64,000 bases of DNA from Xanthobacter oligotrophicus (GTDB taxonomy: Bacteria > Pseudomonadota > Alphaproteobacteria > Rhizobiales > Xanthobacteraceae). Within the stretch, counting starts at the first letter, position 1, and each line of letters opens with the position of its first letter. The notes below the pieces were generated by a model. That model searched no databases. It had not been told where the DNA came from and saw nothing but the letters and a program-made list of their open reading frames with translations. The DNA lies in NCBI RefSeq assembly GCF_008364685.1, contig NZ_VTTL01000009.1, forward strand, positions 238,993-302,992, read 5' to 3'. The position numbers were made by a program, and so were the translations under genes. Shown one piece after another: positions 55,139 through 64,000 of the stretch.

Positions 55139-55405
55139 ATGCGGACCTGGCAGGTCGAGCGCCGCAAGCGCACGCGGCATCTGATCGAACTCGGCGGCCT
55201 CGTCGTCAAAGCCGGGGTCGTGGACCTGACCGGCGATGACCGCACCACAATTTTCGGCGCGCTGCTCTGGATGGCCAAAAAGCTCAAATGCGATGAGCGC
55301 GAGAGGGCGTTGGCACTCTGGGCCGCGAAGGGAAAGCAGGCGTTCGAGGATGAACGCGACGGCATGAATCCCTTCGCCGCGCAGGACCATCCCGATGGGA
55401 TGTAA
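55139..55405 (+). CDS. traD: Conjugal transfer protein TraD (Ti-type)
   Basis: Small protein of the Ti-type TraD family, 88 residues, with the family core RRKRTRHLIELGGLVVKAGV and DDRTTIFGALLWMAKKL. Start at ATG 55139, one base after the traC stop; a longer frame begins at 55076 within traC but its extra part only reads the traC tail in another frame. TraC and TraD together are the usual pair next to oriT. The coupling protein TraG that normally follows is missing; the next gene is the convergent hsdR. Confidence 0.85.
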   Translation: MRTWQVERRKRTRHLIELGGLVVKAGVVDLTGDDRTTIFGALLWMAKKLKCDERERALALWAAKGKQAFEDERDGMNPFAAQDHPDGM

Positions 55406-55487
55406 CCGATGGCGGGCGGCGCGAAGACCCCAAATATCGCAGCGCTGCCCGCCATCGGGCGGCAACGCTGCGCAACGGCGGCGCACA

Positions 55488-58400
55488 TCACGGACTCGGT
55501 GTTTCGCGCACCTCGCGCAAGGCCCGGCTGAAGAGATGGTTGAAGATGCGATCGCGATCTTCCGCGTTGGTCATGATGATGCTTTGAAGGCTACTGTCGC
55601 GCTGATACTGCTTGATCGTCTCTTCGAGGAGACGGCGCACGAAGGTCGGGCGGGAGACATCCGGCGGATTGTTCCGCAGCACCGCCGCCATTTCTTCGTC
55701 GAGCGCCTTGCGCTTCACCTGTTCGAGGCGGATAAAATCTTCTTCTGTGAACTGCGTCCCGTGCCGGTCGTTGAAGGAACGGACAATTTCCGAAAGCGCC
55801 TTTGCCTCATCTTCGGTATAGGGCTTAGCTCCAAATTCGCTGATCGCGGTGAGTGGCACGGTGTCGCCTGCTGCGAGCGACGCGGAGCCAGCTTCCTTCC
55901 GCTGAACGCGGAAGGCGCGCAGGCGCAGCATTTCATCCGTGATCTCGACTTCCGGCGGCTGTTCGCGGTTCGGCAACATCCGGTCCAGCCAATCGGTGTA
56001 GGCATAGAGCTTTTCCAAGCTGGTATCTCCAAGCCGGACGATTTGCGCGACGAAGCTGTAGAAACGCTTGTAGCTTCTCAAAAGCTGCCGGAACTCTTCC
56101 TGCCGGCCCTCGTCATCCTCGGCTTCAAACCGCGCCACAGCGTTGCGCACTAGGGACTCCAACGTCACGCGGTCCTGAGTGGACAGCGTTCCCTTGAAGA
56201 AGGTCGTGGCAAACCGCTGAATCTCACTGCTGTCGAGGTAGCCGAATGTGCGAATGCGCGTTTCCAACTGGTAGATCTGGTTCTTGTCGGAAACGGCTTC
56301 GAGACTGGACACCTCAAAGAAGGGGCGGAATGCTTCCTTGATGTCATCCATCGTGTTTTGGAAATCGAGGATGAAGGTTTGTTCTTTGCCCTGATAAATC
56401 CTGTTCAGCCTGGATAAGGTCTGAACGGCTTGCAGCCCTGCCAGCTTCTTGTCGATATACATCCCGGACAATTTCGGCTGGTCAAAGCCGGTCTGATATT
56501 TCTCCGCGACGATGAGGATCTGATATTCTGGGGTAGTGAATCGCTTGGGCAACTCGCCTTCGCCGAAGCCGTTCAACTCGGCCTCGGTGTAGGTATTGCC
56601 ATCGACGTGCAACTCGCCGGAGAAGGCGACGAGCGCCTTGAGGTCGCGATATCCCTTGTCCTCGATGTAGGTCTTGACCGCGAAATAATAACGAAGGGCG
56701 CTTTCCCGGCTTGAGGTCACGATCATGGCCTTGGCCTGGCCGTCCAGTTCCGGCCTGACATGGCGCTGGAAATGCTCGACCATCACCTCGACCTTCTGGC
56801 TCAGGGCGGTCGGATGCAGGGCCGCGAACCGCGCGACCTTCCGTTGCGCGCGCCGCGTGTCCAGTTCCGGATCATCGTCAATCGTCTTTTCCAGGGCGTA
56901 ATACGCCTTGTAGGTCATGTAGTTCTGAAGCACGTCGAGGATGAAACCCTCCTCGATCGCCTGCCGCATGGAATAGAGATGAAACGGATGCGGGAGGCCA
57001 TCGGCGCCCACCGTGCCGAAACGCTCAAGCGTGACATTGCGGGGCGTCGCCGTGAAGGCGAAGTAGCTGATGTTCGCCTGCGGGCCTCGCTGGCGCTGGT
57101 ATTCCGCGATCAGGTCTTCGATCTCGTCGGGCGTCCCGGCATCTTCGTCACGGCTGAGGGCGTCGCTCAACGCCTGGGCGCTCTTGCCGGACTGAGAGCC
57201 GTGCGCCTCGTCGATCAGCACGGCGAACCGCCTCGTTCCCTGTCCGCTGATGACACGGAGATGGTCGGTCGAAAACTTCTGGATCGTGGTGATGATGATC
57301 TTCGCCCGACCCTCGATCGCAGCCTTCAACTGCCGTGATGTTCCGTCGATTTTGCGGACAACGCCGGGCGTCTGCTCGAACTGAGCAATTGTGTTCTGTA
57401 GCTGGCGGTCGAGAACGACGCGATCCGTCACCACGATCGCGGTGTCGAAAATCGGCTGGTCGGACAGATCGTGCAACGTCACAAGCCGGTGTGCCGTCCA
57501 CGCTATCGTGTTGGATTTTCCCGACCCCGCCGAATGCTGGATCAAATAATTGTTGCCGCTACCGCTGACGCTGGCATGAGCCAGCATCTTCAGAACCGCG
57601 TCGATCTGATGAAAACGCGGAAAGACCAGCGCTTCCTTGCCGTTCGTGCCGTCGAGGTGGAGAAATCGCCCGATGATGTCGAGGAGGATGTCGCGGGAGA
57701 AAATCGCCCGTCCTTCGGGCTGGTCTGCCCAGAGATATGCGACGCGGAACTCCCCGTTGATATCCGGATTGCCCGCGCCGCCGCCATGGCCGCGATTGAA
57801 GGGCAGGAATCGGGTCTTCCCGTTCTGGAGGCGGGTGGTCATGGACACATTGTCCTGATCCACCGCGAAATGGACCAAGGCCCCCCTCTTGAACGTCAGC
57901 AGCGGCTCATTGGCGGGCGCCCGGTCATGGCGATACTGGCGTTCGGCATGGCGGAAATTCTGGCCGGTCAAGGTATTCTTCAGTTCCAAAGTGGCCACGG
58001 GCAGACCGTTGACGAACAGCCCCACGTCGATGGCGTTCTCGTTCTTCGCGCTGTAGCGAAGCTGATTGATGACGCTGAGGATATTGCTCTCGAACAGCGT
58101 TACTAACGCCGGGTTGACGCCGGACGCCGGCTTGAAGGCGGTGAGGAAGAATTTCAGGTTCGGAACCAGCTTCAGCCCGTTGCGCAGCACATCCAGCGTG
58201 CCACGCTGCTTCAAACCCTGCTCAAGCTGCTTAAAGAACTCGGCTTCAGCGGAAAAACCGTAGTGGCCTTCCAGTTTCGCCCATTCGTCGGGTTGCGTCG
58301 CCTTGACGAACTCGATCACCAGGGCCTTGTCGAGCGCGGAGGCACGGTCATAGTCCTCGGGACGGCGAGGACGATAACCTTGGTGCTCCACCAGCGCCTT

Positions 58401-58496
58401 GCATAGATGGACCTCCAGCACCTCCTCCCGGTGAACGGTGTCTTCGGAAAAGCCCTTGGCATATGGGTGAGAGGTCGATGGCTGTTCGTAATTCAA
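55488..58496 (-). CDS. hsdR: Type I restriction endonuclease subunit R
   Basis: Motor and nuclease subunit of a type I restriction-modification system, 1002 residues. The N-terminal PD-(D/E)XK nuclease is at about 150-175 ([20 protein letters not shown]). The superfamily 2 helicase motor has Walker [13 protein letters not shown], the DEAH box in [16 protein letters not shown], motif [12 protein letters not shown] and the arginine motif [12 protein letters not shown]. The start is a TTG at 58496 overlapping the stop of the DUF4160 gene as TTGA. It is the last gene of hsdM-hsdS-DUF4160-hsdR. Confidence 0.96.
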   Translation of the reverse strand: MNYEQPSTSHPYAKGFSEDTVHREEVLEVHLCKALVEHQGYRPRRPEDYDRASALDKALVIEFVKATQPDEWAKLEGHYGFSAEAEFFKQLEQGLKQRGTLDVLRNGLKLVPNLKFFLTAFKPASGVNPALVTLFESNILSVINQLRYSAKNENAIDVGLFVNGLPVATLELKNTLTGQNFRHAERQYRHDRAPANEPLLTFKRGALVHFAVDQDNVSMTTRLQNGKTRFLPFNRGHGGGAGNPDINGEFRVAYLWADQPEGRAIFSRDILLDIIGRFLHLDGTNGKEALVFPRFHQIDAVLKMLAHASVSGSGNNYLIQHSAGSGKSNTIAWTAHRLVTLHDLSDQPIFDTAIVVTDRVVLDRQLQNTIAQFEQTPGVVRKIDGTSRQLKAAIEGRAKIIITTIQKFSTDHLRVISGQGTRRFAVLIDEAHGSQSGKSAQALSDALSRDEDAGTPDEIEDLIAEYQRQRGPQANISYFAFTATPRNVTLERFGTVGADGLPHPFHLYSMRQAIEEGFILDVLQNYMTYKAYYALEKTIDDDPELDTRRAQRKVARFAALHPTALSQKVEVMVEHFQRHVRPELDGQAKAMIVTSSRESALRYYFAVKTYIEDKGYRDLKALVAFSGELHVDGNTYTEAELNGFGEGELPKRFTTPEYQILIVAEKYQTGFDQPKLSGMYIDKKLAGLQAVQTLSRLNRIYQGKEQTFILDFQNTMDDIKEAFRPFFEVSSLEAVSDKNQIYQLETRIRTFGYLDSSEIQRFATTFFKGTLSTQDRVTLESLVRNAVARFEAEDDEGRQEEFRQLLRSYKRFYSFVAQIVRLGDTSLEKLYAYTDWLDRMLPNREQPPEVEITDEMLRLRAFRVQRKEAGSASLAAGDTVPLTAISEFGAKPYTEDEAKALSEIVRSFNDRHGTQFTEEDFIRLEQVKRKALDEEMAAVLRNNPPDVSRPTFVRRLLEETIKQYQRDSSLQSIIMTNAEDRDRIFNHLFSRALREVRETPSP

Positions 58497-58903
58497 ATTT
58501 TTCTCCCCTTCGCTCGTTTGCGTGGGGCTGGCGCGCCAATCTTACCGACAGGACAGTCGGTTGGGCGACTGCTGTTCCATGTATTTACGAGCGCGGACTT
58601 GTTGTCGCTCCACCAGGATTTTACGATTTTTTCGTATCGCAACACTTCACCACTACCATTCATTCGGCGAAAGTCATCGATCGTATAATTTGCTGTCGAT
58701 GAACCGACTGCCACTCTGAAGTGCGGCGGAGGGTGCTCATTTGCGAAAATTTCGACTTTGAACCCAGAAACCGAAACGACAAGGAACTCGGGAGAAAAAT
58801 CTTTATCACCACGGCCAGGGCGTGAAATGCCCCTAGCCAACCAAATGCGTTGCTCCAAGTTATGTGCAAGTTCTTTTGGAATTTCGACGACATATTCTGT
58901 CAT
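58493..58903 (-). CDS. DUF4160-domain protein inside the type I R-M operon
   Basis: Small protein, 136 residues, with a DUF4160-like domain: [17 protein letters not shown], whose NEHxPPH segment is diagnostic, then [13 protein letters not shown] and [18 protein letters not shown]. The C-terminus is basic ([12 protein letters not shown]). The start at 58903 overlaps the hsdS stop and the end overlaps the hsdR start, so it is translated in step with the R-M subunits. The function of DUF4160 is not established. A role in restriction control or as an added defence or toxin-like part is inference from position only. Confidence 0.82.
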   Translation of the reverse strand: MTEYVVEIPKELAHNLEQRIWLARGISRPGRGDKDFSPEFLVVSVSGFKVEIFANEHPPPHFRVAVGSSTANYTIDDFRRMNGSGEVLRYEKIVKSWWSDNKSALVNTWNSSRPTDCPVGKIGAPAPRKRAKGRKI

Positions 58904-60804
58904 GCGAACATATCCCGCGTCATGGTGTGGGCTGTGCGGGGGCCTTGGCCGCGCGGCGTGAGGCCGTTGCGCTTCATCCAGTCTAACCAATGGCGAAGGT
59001 CGCTATCCTTGAATTTCTTCCCTTTATCCTCGTGCCATTCGGTCAGGACGCCGTTGACGATCATGGAGTCGTCGGGCTGCTGCCCGTCCATCAACGCGTC
59101 ATTCCAAACGGCATAGAGCGTGGCGATGGCCTCGACCGCCTCGGTGCCGAAATCGCGCAGGAGGGCGACGAGGCGCCCCAGCGCATCGGCGCGCGGACCC
59201 AACAGGCTTTTGAGTTCCGCGCCATGCCGCCCGGCGTTTGATAGGGGCACATAAGTGACGCCCGTTCCCGCCCCGTCCGCTTGGCTCGCCCTATAGAAGC
59301 CTGCAGCCTCCACCGAGCGCTCTGTCTCCTCAAGCAAGGTGCGATCGAGCGGTCCCGCTGCCTGACGGACGTAATTCCCCTGGAGTTCGCTGATGCCGAG
59401 ATGGGCTTCGGCGAGATAGAGTTCCTTTTGCAGCTTCACCCGCCCGAATTTCGGGTTGCTCCGATGCTGATGTATGATCTCTGCTCCGACGACGAGGCGG
59501 AACCTATCCCGATCTGACGGTGATGTGACGGCCGGCAGATTTTCGCGCATGTCGATCTGGCCCGCGACGGCTGCGGTGATGAGGGCGGCGCGGTGTTCTC
59601 TCAGCAACTCTATGCTGTCGGAGGCCGATTTGACGAGGCGCTCGATTCCCGCAGTCCGGGCGTCGATCGCTGCTGCAATCTCGGCTTGCTCATCAAGTGA
59701 CGGAAGCCATGCGACAACGTCCATGAACTTGGTATGTTCGAGACGCCATTGGTCGATCCTTATACCATTCGATATCGTCAAAAATAGCGAAGGCATGGGC
59801 TGAGTGCGTAGGAGATGGTGCATGTAGCGTCCGTTCATCGGCGCCACCGGTCGATAAACAAGGTAATCTGGACTGGTAATTCCTCTGAGTTCAGAGATCC
59901 CGAGGGACCCTTGCCACGCCTTCATCTTGTTGACGACCAAATCTCCTGGTTCAACAAGCTGATACGAAGATAGATCTTCGGGTGTTTTGTTAATGTTATC
60001 GTCCCGAGACGATTTCAAAATAACCCCGAAATCCCGATAGACGGACAGTACGTCGAGATCAGGCATGCCTTGCCGCTTCACTGCGCGGAACAAGAAGCGC
60101 ATACGACGAGGTCGCCAGCCTCGGGGAATGAGAGGCAACCACAGGTTTTCTGTAGTTACGCAATCTCTACCGGCATGAAGCCCGCTATGGATATATTCCT
60201 TGGCAATCGCGGATTTTTGCTCACGAAGAACATCAACCTGCCGCTCCTTCTTCACGATCAACTTGTCGATACGGGCGGTTTCGCGGTCGAGGAAGGTGGC
60301 AATGGCCTTCTGGGTGGCGAGCTCGGGGACAGGGATATTGACCGATCCAATGCCATTCAGCGTCAGACCGTAGCGAGTAACCCCTTGGGCAGCGAGACCG
60401 AAGGCTTCGCGAGTAGGCTTTGCTTTCAAACTCCAAAACAGAAATGGACCAATGATTTCGGAATTATTGGGCCTCAATATCGCGAGATGGTATCCACAAA
60501 CAATCCCTTCCGCACTTGAATCAACAAGTGCCGGAACAGCGATATCGTCCGGAGTTTCACTGTCTTTCGTGATGATAACATCACCGGTGCGAAGTCCAAA
60601 TTTTGTAATTTCCTGCGGCTTTGCCGAACCTTCGCTGAAATCGATATCTCCGGTAATCCGATCATTATAATAAACATCGACGTAGTTACAGAGGCGGACG
60701 ATTTCCTCGCCCTCTTCCATAATCTTATCGACGTTACTGGACCGGATCGTCACCAATCGACGTAGGGCCTTCATCGGCCATGGAGCTTGTGGAGAAGGCG
60801 TCAT
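58900..60804 (-). CDS. hsdS: Type I restriction-modification specificity subunit S with C-terminal extension
   Basis: DNA sequence-recognition subunit, 634 residues. Two target-recognition domains (about 1-155 and 215-375) are each followed by a conserved helix (about 160-205, ELATQKAIATFLDRETARID; and 375-420, DEQAEIAAAIDARTAGIERL). Usual HsdS proteins end here at about 400-430. This one continues for about 200 residues from FRLVVGAEIIHQHRSNPKFG through RVKLQKELYLAEAHLG and NYVRQAAGPLDRTLLEETE, which resembles the Panacea/SocA-type (DUF4065) fold. It overlaps hsdM and the DUF4160 gene by four bases each. The region is AT-richer than its neighbours. Confidence 0.92.
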   Translation of the reverse strand: MTPSPQAPWPMKALRRLVTIRSSNVDKIMEEGEEIVRLCNYVDVYYNDRITGDIDFSEGSAKPQEITKFGLRTGDVIITKDSETPDDIAVPALVDSSAEGIVCGYHLAILRPNNSEIIGPFLFWSLKAKPTREAFGLAAQGVTRYGLTLNGIGSVNIPVPELATQKAIATFLDRETARIDKLIVKKERQVDVLREQKSAIAKEYIHSGLHAGRDCVTTENLWLPLIPRGWRPRRMRFLFRAVKRQGMPDLDVLSVYRDFGVILKSSRDDNINKTPEDLSSYQLVEPGDLVVNKMKAWQGSLGISELRGITSPDYLVYRPVAPMNGRYMHHLLRTQPMPSLFLTISNGIRIDQWRLEHTKFMDVVAWLPSLDEQAEIAAAIDARTAGIERLVKSASDSIELLREHRAALITAAVAGQIDMRENLPAVTSPSDRDRFRLVVGAEIIHQHRSNPKFGRVKLQKELYLAEAHLGISELQGNYVRQAAGPLDRTLLEETERSVEAAGFYRASQADGAGTGVTYVPLSNAGRHGAELKSLLGPRADALGRLVALLRDFGTEAVEAIATLYAVWNDALMDGQQPDDSMIVNGVLTEWHEDKGKKFKDSDLRHWLDWMKRNGLTPRGQGPRTAHTMTRDMFA

Positions 60805-62840
60805 CCCGCCACCTCTTTCAGGAGGTTGGCGATGTCCGTCTCCAGCGTCTTCAACTCGGCGTCGATCTCGGCCAGCGGGCGGGGCGCTACATAGCGGTAG
60901 AAGTGGCGGTTGAAATTGATCTCGTAGCCAACGCGGCCGACGCCCTTGTCGGTCGCATCCCTATAGGTTTCGTCCACCCATGCGTTTGGCACGAAGGGCG
61001 TCACCTCTCGGGCGACATAGACTCTCCAATCCTCCTTGAGCGGCACAAGCTCGTGGTCGCGTAGTTCGGGGTCCGGCTCCGGCCTGCCGTCGCCATCGAG
61101 GCAGATGGCGGCGGACTCGTCGCGCTCCGACAGCGCGGACAGGATGGCTTTCCTGACCGGCGCGCCGATTTTCACGCCCGCGCCCTTGAGCGCCTTGGTT
61201 AAGGTGGCCTCGAAGGCGGTGCGGTCCTTGAACAGGGTACTCGGCAGGCGATCGGCGAGGACGCTCAACACGTCATCCTGTTCGGCGGGGTCCAGCTTCA
61301 GGAACGGCTTGGCGAGCTTCAGCCGCGCGATGCGCTCGGGGCTGGATTGGAAATTCAGTCGAAGCGGGCGCTCCACCCTGATCTCACGGAAGCCGAAATC
61401 GCTGGCATCGAAAATCTTCGACACCGCGCTCCACGGCCCGCCGCCGTTCGCCATCTCATGAAAGATATGCGTGATGGTCTCGCGTCCGTCGTCGCGGATT
61501 TCCCGGCGCTTGGAGCCGAGGTTTTTGCGCATGGGCGTCCAGAACCGTTCGCCGGATGCGTCGATGAGTTGGACCTTGCCGCGCCGCTTCCGCTCCTTGC
61601 GATTGGTCAGCAGCCAGACATAGGTTTGGATGCCGGTGTTGTAGAAAAGGTCGGTCGGCAGCGCGACGATGGCCTCGATCCAGTCGTTCTCCAGCATCCA
61701 GCGGCGGATTTCGCTCTCGCCCGATCCGGCCCCGCCGGTGAAGAGCGGCGAGCCGTTCATGACGATGCCGATGCGCGAACCGACCTCATCGGTCCGCATC
61801 TTGGAAATCATGTGCTGGAGAAAGAGAAGCTGGCCGTCCGAAATGCGCGGCAAGCCCGCGCCGAAGCGGCCGTCCTTGCCCAGGGTCGTGGCCTCCTCCC
61901 GAATAGGCTCCTGATACTTCTTCCAATCCACGCCATAGGGGGGATTGGACAGCATATAGTGGAAACGCCGGTCTTTGTGGGCGTCCTGGGTCAGCGTGTT
62001 GCCGAAGGCGATGTTTTCCGGGTCATGGCCTGTCACGAGCATGTCGGACTTGCAGATGCCGAAGGACTCGCCGTTCAACTCCTGGCCAAAAAGTTCGACG
62101 CGGATATCGGGATTGAACTCCTTCAGCGCTTCCTCGGCGAGCGCGAGCATTCCGCCCGTGCCGCACGCCGGATCGTAAATCTGCCGGATGATCCCCTGGC
62201 CCCGGAGCTTCTCGTCGTCGTTGACGATGATGAGGTCCACGATCAGCCGGATCACCTCGCGCGGCGTAAAGTGCTCACCGGCGGTCTCGTTGGAGACTTC
62301 CGAGAAGCGGCGGATCAGGTCTTCAAACAGATAGCCCATCGCCAGCGTCGAGACGGCTTCCGGCCGAAGGTCGAGCGCGGCGATCTGCTCGAAAACCTTC
62401 CATAGTATGCTGGCGTCGGCGAGCCGCTTCAGTTGGTCCGTGAAGAGGAATTTATCGAGAAAGACATCCCGAACAGAGTCCGAGAAGGCCGTGATGTAGG
62501 CGATGAGGTTCTTGTGAACGTCGCTCGGGTTCTGCGCCCTGATTTTGGCGAATGTCAGCGTGCTGGTGTTGTAAACGCGGATGCCGCCGCCGATAGCGCC
62601 ATACAGCATCATGTCGCGGGTCTGTTCATCGATGCCGGGCGGCAACCCGGCATGGGCCTTCAGAACAGCGTTTTTGGTGGGTGCAAGGATGCAATCGAGA
62701 CGGCGTAGAACAACAAATGGCAATATAACCTTGCCATACTCCGATTGCTTGAAGTCACCACGAAGGGTTTCGGCAATTTGCCAAACAAAGTTCGATAGAC
62801 CTTTTGCCTTGGAAACTACGCCCTGATCCACGCAAATCAC
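60801..62840 (-). CDS. hsdM: Type I restriction-modification methyltransferase subunit M
   Basis: N6-adenine methyltransferase subunit, 679 residues. The helical N-terminal domain (SNFVWQIAETLRGDFKQSEY) is followed by the SAM-binding motif YDPACGTGGMLALAEEAL and the catalytic motif LSNPPYG with VDWKKY. The C-terminus (about 480-679) is longer than the minimal HsdM. The start is a GTG at 62840 with AAGGGG close upstream. It is the first gene of the leftward operon and overlaps hsdS by ATGA. It protects host DNA and with HsdS and HsdR forms the restriction complex. Confidence 0.95.
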   Translation of the reverse strand: MICVDQGVVSKAKGLSNFVWQIAETLRGDFKQSEYGKVILPFVVLRRLDCILAPTKNAVLKAHAGLPPGIDEQTRDMMLYGAIGGGIRVYNTSTLTFAKIRAQNPSDVHKNLIAYITAFSDSVRDVFLDKFLFTDQLKRLADASILWKVFEQIAALDLRPEAVSTLAMGYLFEDLIRRFSEVSNETAGEHFTPREVIRLIVDLIIVNDDEKLRGQGIIRQIYDPACGTGGMLALAEEALKEFNPDIRVELFGQELNGESFGICKSDMLVTGHDPENIAFGNTLTQDAHKDRRFHYMLSNPPYGVDWKKYQEPIREEATTLGKDGRFGAGLPRISDGQLLFLQHMISKMRTDEVGSRIGIVMNGSPLFTGGAGSGESEIRRWMLENDWIEAIVALPTDLFYNTGIQTYVWLLTNRKERKRRGKVQLIDASGERFWTPMRKNLGSKRREIRDDGRETITHIFHEMANGGGPWSAVSKIFDASDFGFREIRVERPLRLNFQSSPERIARLKLAKPFLKLDPAEQDDVLSVLADRLPSTLFKDRTAFEATLTKALKGAGVKIGAPVRKAILSALSERDESAAICLDGDGRPEPDPELRDHELVPLKEDWRVYVAREVTPFVPNAWVDETYRDATDKGVGRVGYEINFNRHFYRYVAPRPLAEIDAELKTLETDIANLLKEVAG

Positions 62841-63065
62841 CCGCCCCTTGGCCGATTCACGCAGAAGTGAGCATCCGAACGACGATCGCTTCGGCCCGAC
62901 CGAACGTTAACGCACCATACTGTAACGCGCCAAAACTTAACAAGCCGGAAAAGTCAAGGGCACGGCGGGGGCTAGCACGCCTTTCGGGAAGCGGGCGCGT
63001 CAGGGGGCGCATCACACTATGCCAGAAGCGCCTTCTGGCGGAAGGGGGCCTCGGAGAGCAGTCAT

Positions 63066-63082
63066 CGTAGGGCTATGGCGAA
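63066..63082. repeat. 17-bp repeat, right copy (upstream of hsdM)
   Basis: CGTAGGGCTATGGCGAA, a direct copy with one change of the sequence at 51692-51708. See that entry. Confidence 0.4.
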
Positions 63083-63259
63083 AACGTAGTGCGCATCGCT
63101 ATCGGTCGCGGCCCGCCATTTATTTCCTGTATGTGATTGATATTATTGAAGAATTATGAAGGGTGTAGGGCTCGACCCCACCGCGAACCCCACTGTTTGA
63201 CAGTGGCTTCTATGGGATTAGCTCGGACGGGGTGGGACTCTACCGTCCTCTCGGAATGC

Positions 63260-63290
63260 AAAAAGGGGCCGCCCAGCGGGTAGCCCCCTT
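63260..63290 (-). terminator. Terminator of the terminase remnant
   Basis: On the minus strand GGGGC and GCCCC arms enclose a CCC-GGG inner pairing and are followed by five T. It lies 30 bases after the stop of the terminase small-subunit remnant. Confidence 0.65.
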
Positions 63291-63319
63291 CAAGTGATCA
63301 GCCCAACTCGATCTACGAA

Positions 63320-63882
63320 TCAGTGCGTCGGCAGGGCTGGAGTGATCGCGCTGGTGGGAACCGGCTTGATCGCCGATCCCTGGACGGCCTTGATCAGCAT
63401 CGCGAGCGGGTTCTCCGCGTCGCCCTTGAGGGTGAGCTTGTCGTTCAGCATCCCGAGGTGCCGCGCAAGCAGCGTCAATGCGCCGAGCTTGTCGGAGAGC
63501 TTCAGCTTCTTGATGCGGCCGATAACGACCTGGCGGCCATCCTCGTCCAGCTCCTTAGACACCTCCAGGCCGGCAATCGCGGCGGCAGTGTCGTCGTCGA
63601 GCTGATCGAGCGGCTTCATGCTGCCGTCCGCGTTGAACGCCTTGCGGATGTCGAGGAATGCGATGCGCGCCAACTCCTGAAGAACGCGCTCTGCCGTCAC
63701 GCTCGTTCGCGCCGCCCGCTCATCCATCGCCTTTGAATTTCACGAGAAATGTCTGGTTTAATGAGGTTTTCGCTGCCGATCTTCACCGCAGTCCGGCGGC
63801 TGTAACCTGCCCTGATCGCCGCTTGGGTGGCGTTTAGGTCCACTAGGTACTCTTCCACGAACCGTCTCTACCGGGGTGTCAT
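63320..63882 (-). pseudogene. Phage terminase small subunit, amber codon and frameshift
   Basis: DNA-packaging terminase small subunit, broken twice. From ATG 63882 the strand reads MTPR, then TAG (63868-63870) where the family has Gln, then RRFVEEYLVDLNATQAAIRA and GYSRRTAVKIG through to REIQ. At about 63730-63735 one base is missing: the next part, AMDERAARTSVTAERVLQEL onward, is in another frame and runs to 63320 (KLSDKLGALTLLARHLGM near the end). Adding one A to the AAA run restores the frame. GAGGAAGAG lies before the ATG. The 135-residue open part alone lacks the DNA-binding N-terminus. No other phage gene is visible. Confidence 0.88.
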
Positions 63883-64000
63883 CGCTCTCTTCCTCTCTTA
63901 CCCTATCCAGAAAATCCAGTTATTGACCTGAGCCCCTTTTCTCCTCCGGCTTAGGAGAGAGTCCTAGGTTTCATTTCTGGCCTCAGGCGGCCTGGATTTC
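63883..64000. other. Right edge, upstream of terminase remnant
   Basis: No complete gene. On the minus strand this holds the ribosome-binding site of the terminase remnant and AT-rich upstream DNA with a GGAGGAGAAAAGGGG run. The last 18 bases could be the end of an upstream gene (reading EIQAA then TGA), but too little is visible to claim it. Confidence 0.3.

Larger units (their letters stand above)
62841..63319. other. Intergenic region upstream of hsdM
   Basis: No gene is supported in these 479 bases. The first 110 hold the likely hsdM promoter, with AT-rich GTTAAC and CTTAAC sites around 62906-62941. A copy of a 17-base repeat lies at 63066-63082. An AT-rich stretch at about 63118-63160 is followed by several short inverted sequences. 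The terminator of the terminase remnant is at 63260-63290. No attachment site is recognised. Confidence 0.55.
48764..64000. mobile_element. Integrative mobilizable element at tRNA-Ser(GCT), right end outside window
   Basis: From the 3' end of tRNA-Ser the gene content changes to mobile functions: serine recombinase, Phd/PIN toxin-antitoxin, AlpA-like regulator, TraA relaxase with an IncQ-like oriT, TraC, TraD and a type I restriction operon, then a decayed phage terminase gene. No type IV secretion genes are present in the window, so transfer would need a helper unless they lie beyond the edge. No second copy of the tRNA 3' end is seen to the right, so the far attachment site is not in the window or is too divergent. 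Whether the terminase remnant belongs to the element is open. Confidence 0.78.

Noticed and set aside
48764..64000. A second copy of the tRNA-Ser 3' end marking the right end of the element
   Set aside because: No stretch to the right matches the T-arm and acceptor sequence, so no right attachment site can be claimed.

Overview
The window is GC-rich, densely coding and reads as an alphaproteobacterial chromosome of the order Hyphomicrobiales (Rhizobiales). A Xanthobacter/Azorhizobium-like relative is likely. This is inferred from EipB and IalB family proteins, Irr-type iron boxes, paired phasins, the aerobic cobalamin genes cobU/cobO/cobQ/cobD and a Ti-type TraA/TraC/TraD set. No 16S gene is present, so the placement rests on gene families.

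Bases 1-48,670 look like core chromosome. 297-8341: a probable operon with an SsuA/TauA-type ABC importer (binding protein broken by an in-frame TAG, ATPase, permease), a glutathione transferase, an arylamine N-acetyltransferase and xanthine dehydrogenase XdhAB. 8451-11078: an IalB-family protein and an AsmA protein. 11200-15250: an iron block (ferric permease and binding protein, bacterioferritin, Bfd) with three Irr-box-like palindromes. 15486-17873: a PAS sensor with a degenerate kinase core. 18057-19336: two phasins with a perfect inverted repeat between them. 19466-24029: LPS inner-core genes waaF, waaC, hldD, hldE. 24355-29129: a cobalamin riboswitch followed by cbtB, cbtA, cobU, cobO, cobQ and convergent cobD. 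29479-48518: housekeeping and envelope genes, including a phosphoesterase, polysaccharide export lipoprotein, VWA protein, CcdA, CoaD, two cyclophilins, an isolated Anbu-type proteasome homologue, GDPD, RidA, EipB, acylphosphatase, a GT39 enzyme, a GST and a TPR/GT9-like fusion.

From the 3' end of tRNA-Ser(GCT) at 48672-48763 to the right edge lies an integrated mobilizable element. Its integrase is a large serine recombinase whose last 18 codons are the antisense of the tRNA. The recombinase is in one overlapping operon with a Phd/PIN toxin-antitoxin pair. Next come an AlpA-type regulator, the relaxase TraA, an IncQ-like oriT, TraC and TraD. The cargo is a four-gene type I restriction operon, hsdM-hsdS-DUF4160-hsdR, whose genes overlap by 4 nt each and whose HsdS has a ~200-residue C-terminal extension. 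The last gene is a phage terminase small subunit broken by an early amber codon and a 1-nt frameshift. The right end of the element is not in the window.

The most interesting points are the tRNA-terminated recombinase joined to a toxin-antitoxin pair, the augmented type I R-M operon next to a predicted IncQ-like oriT, the iron block with repeated Irr boxes and an unusual cysteine-rich Bfd, and the kinase-like protein lacking its catalytic residues.
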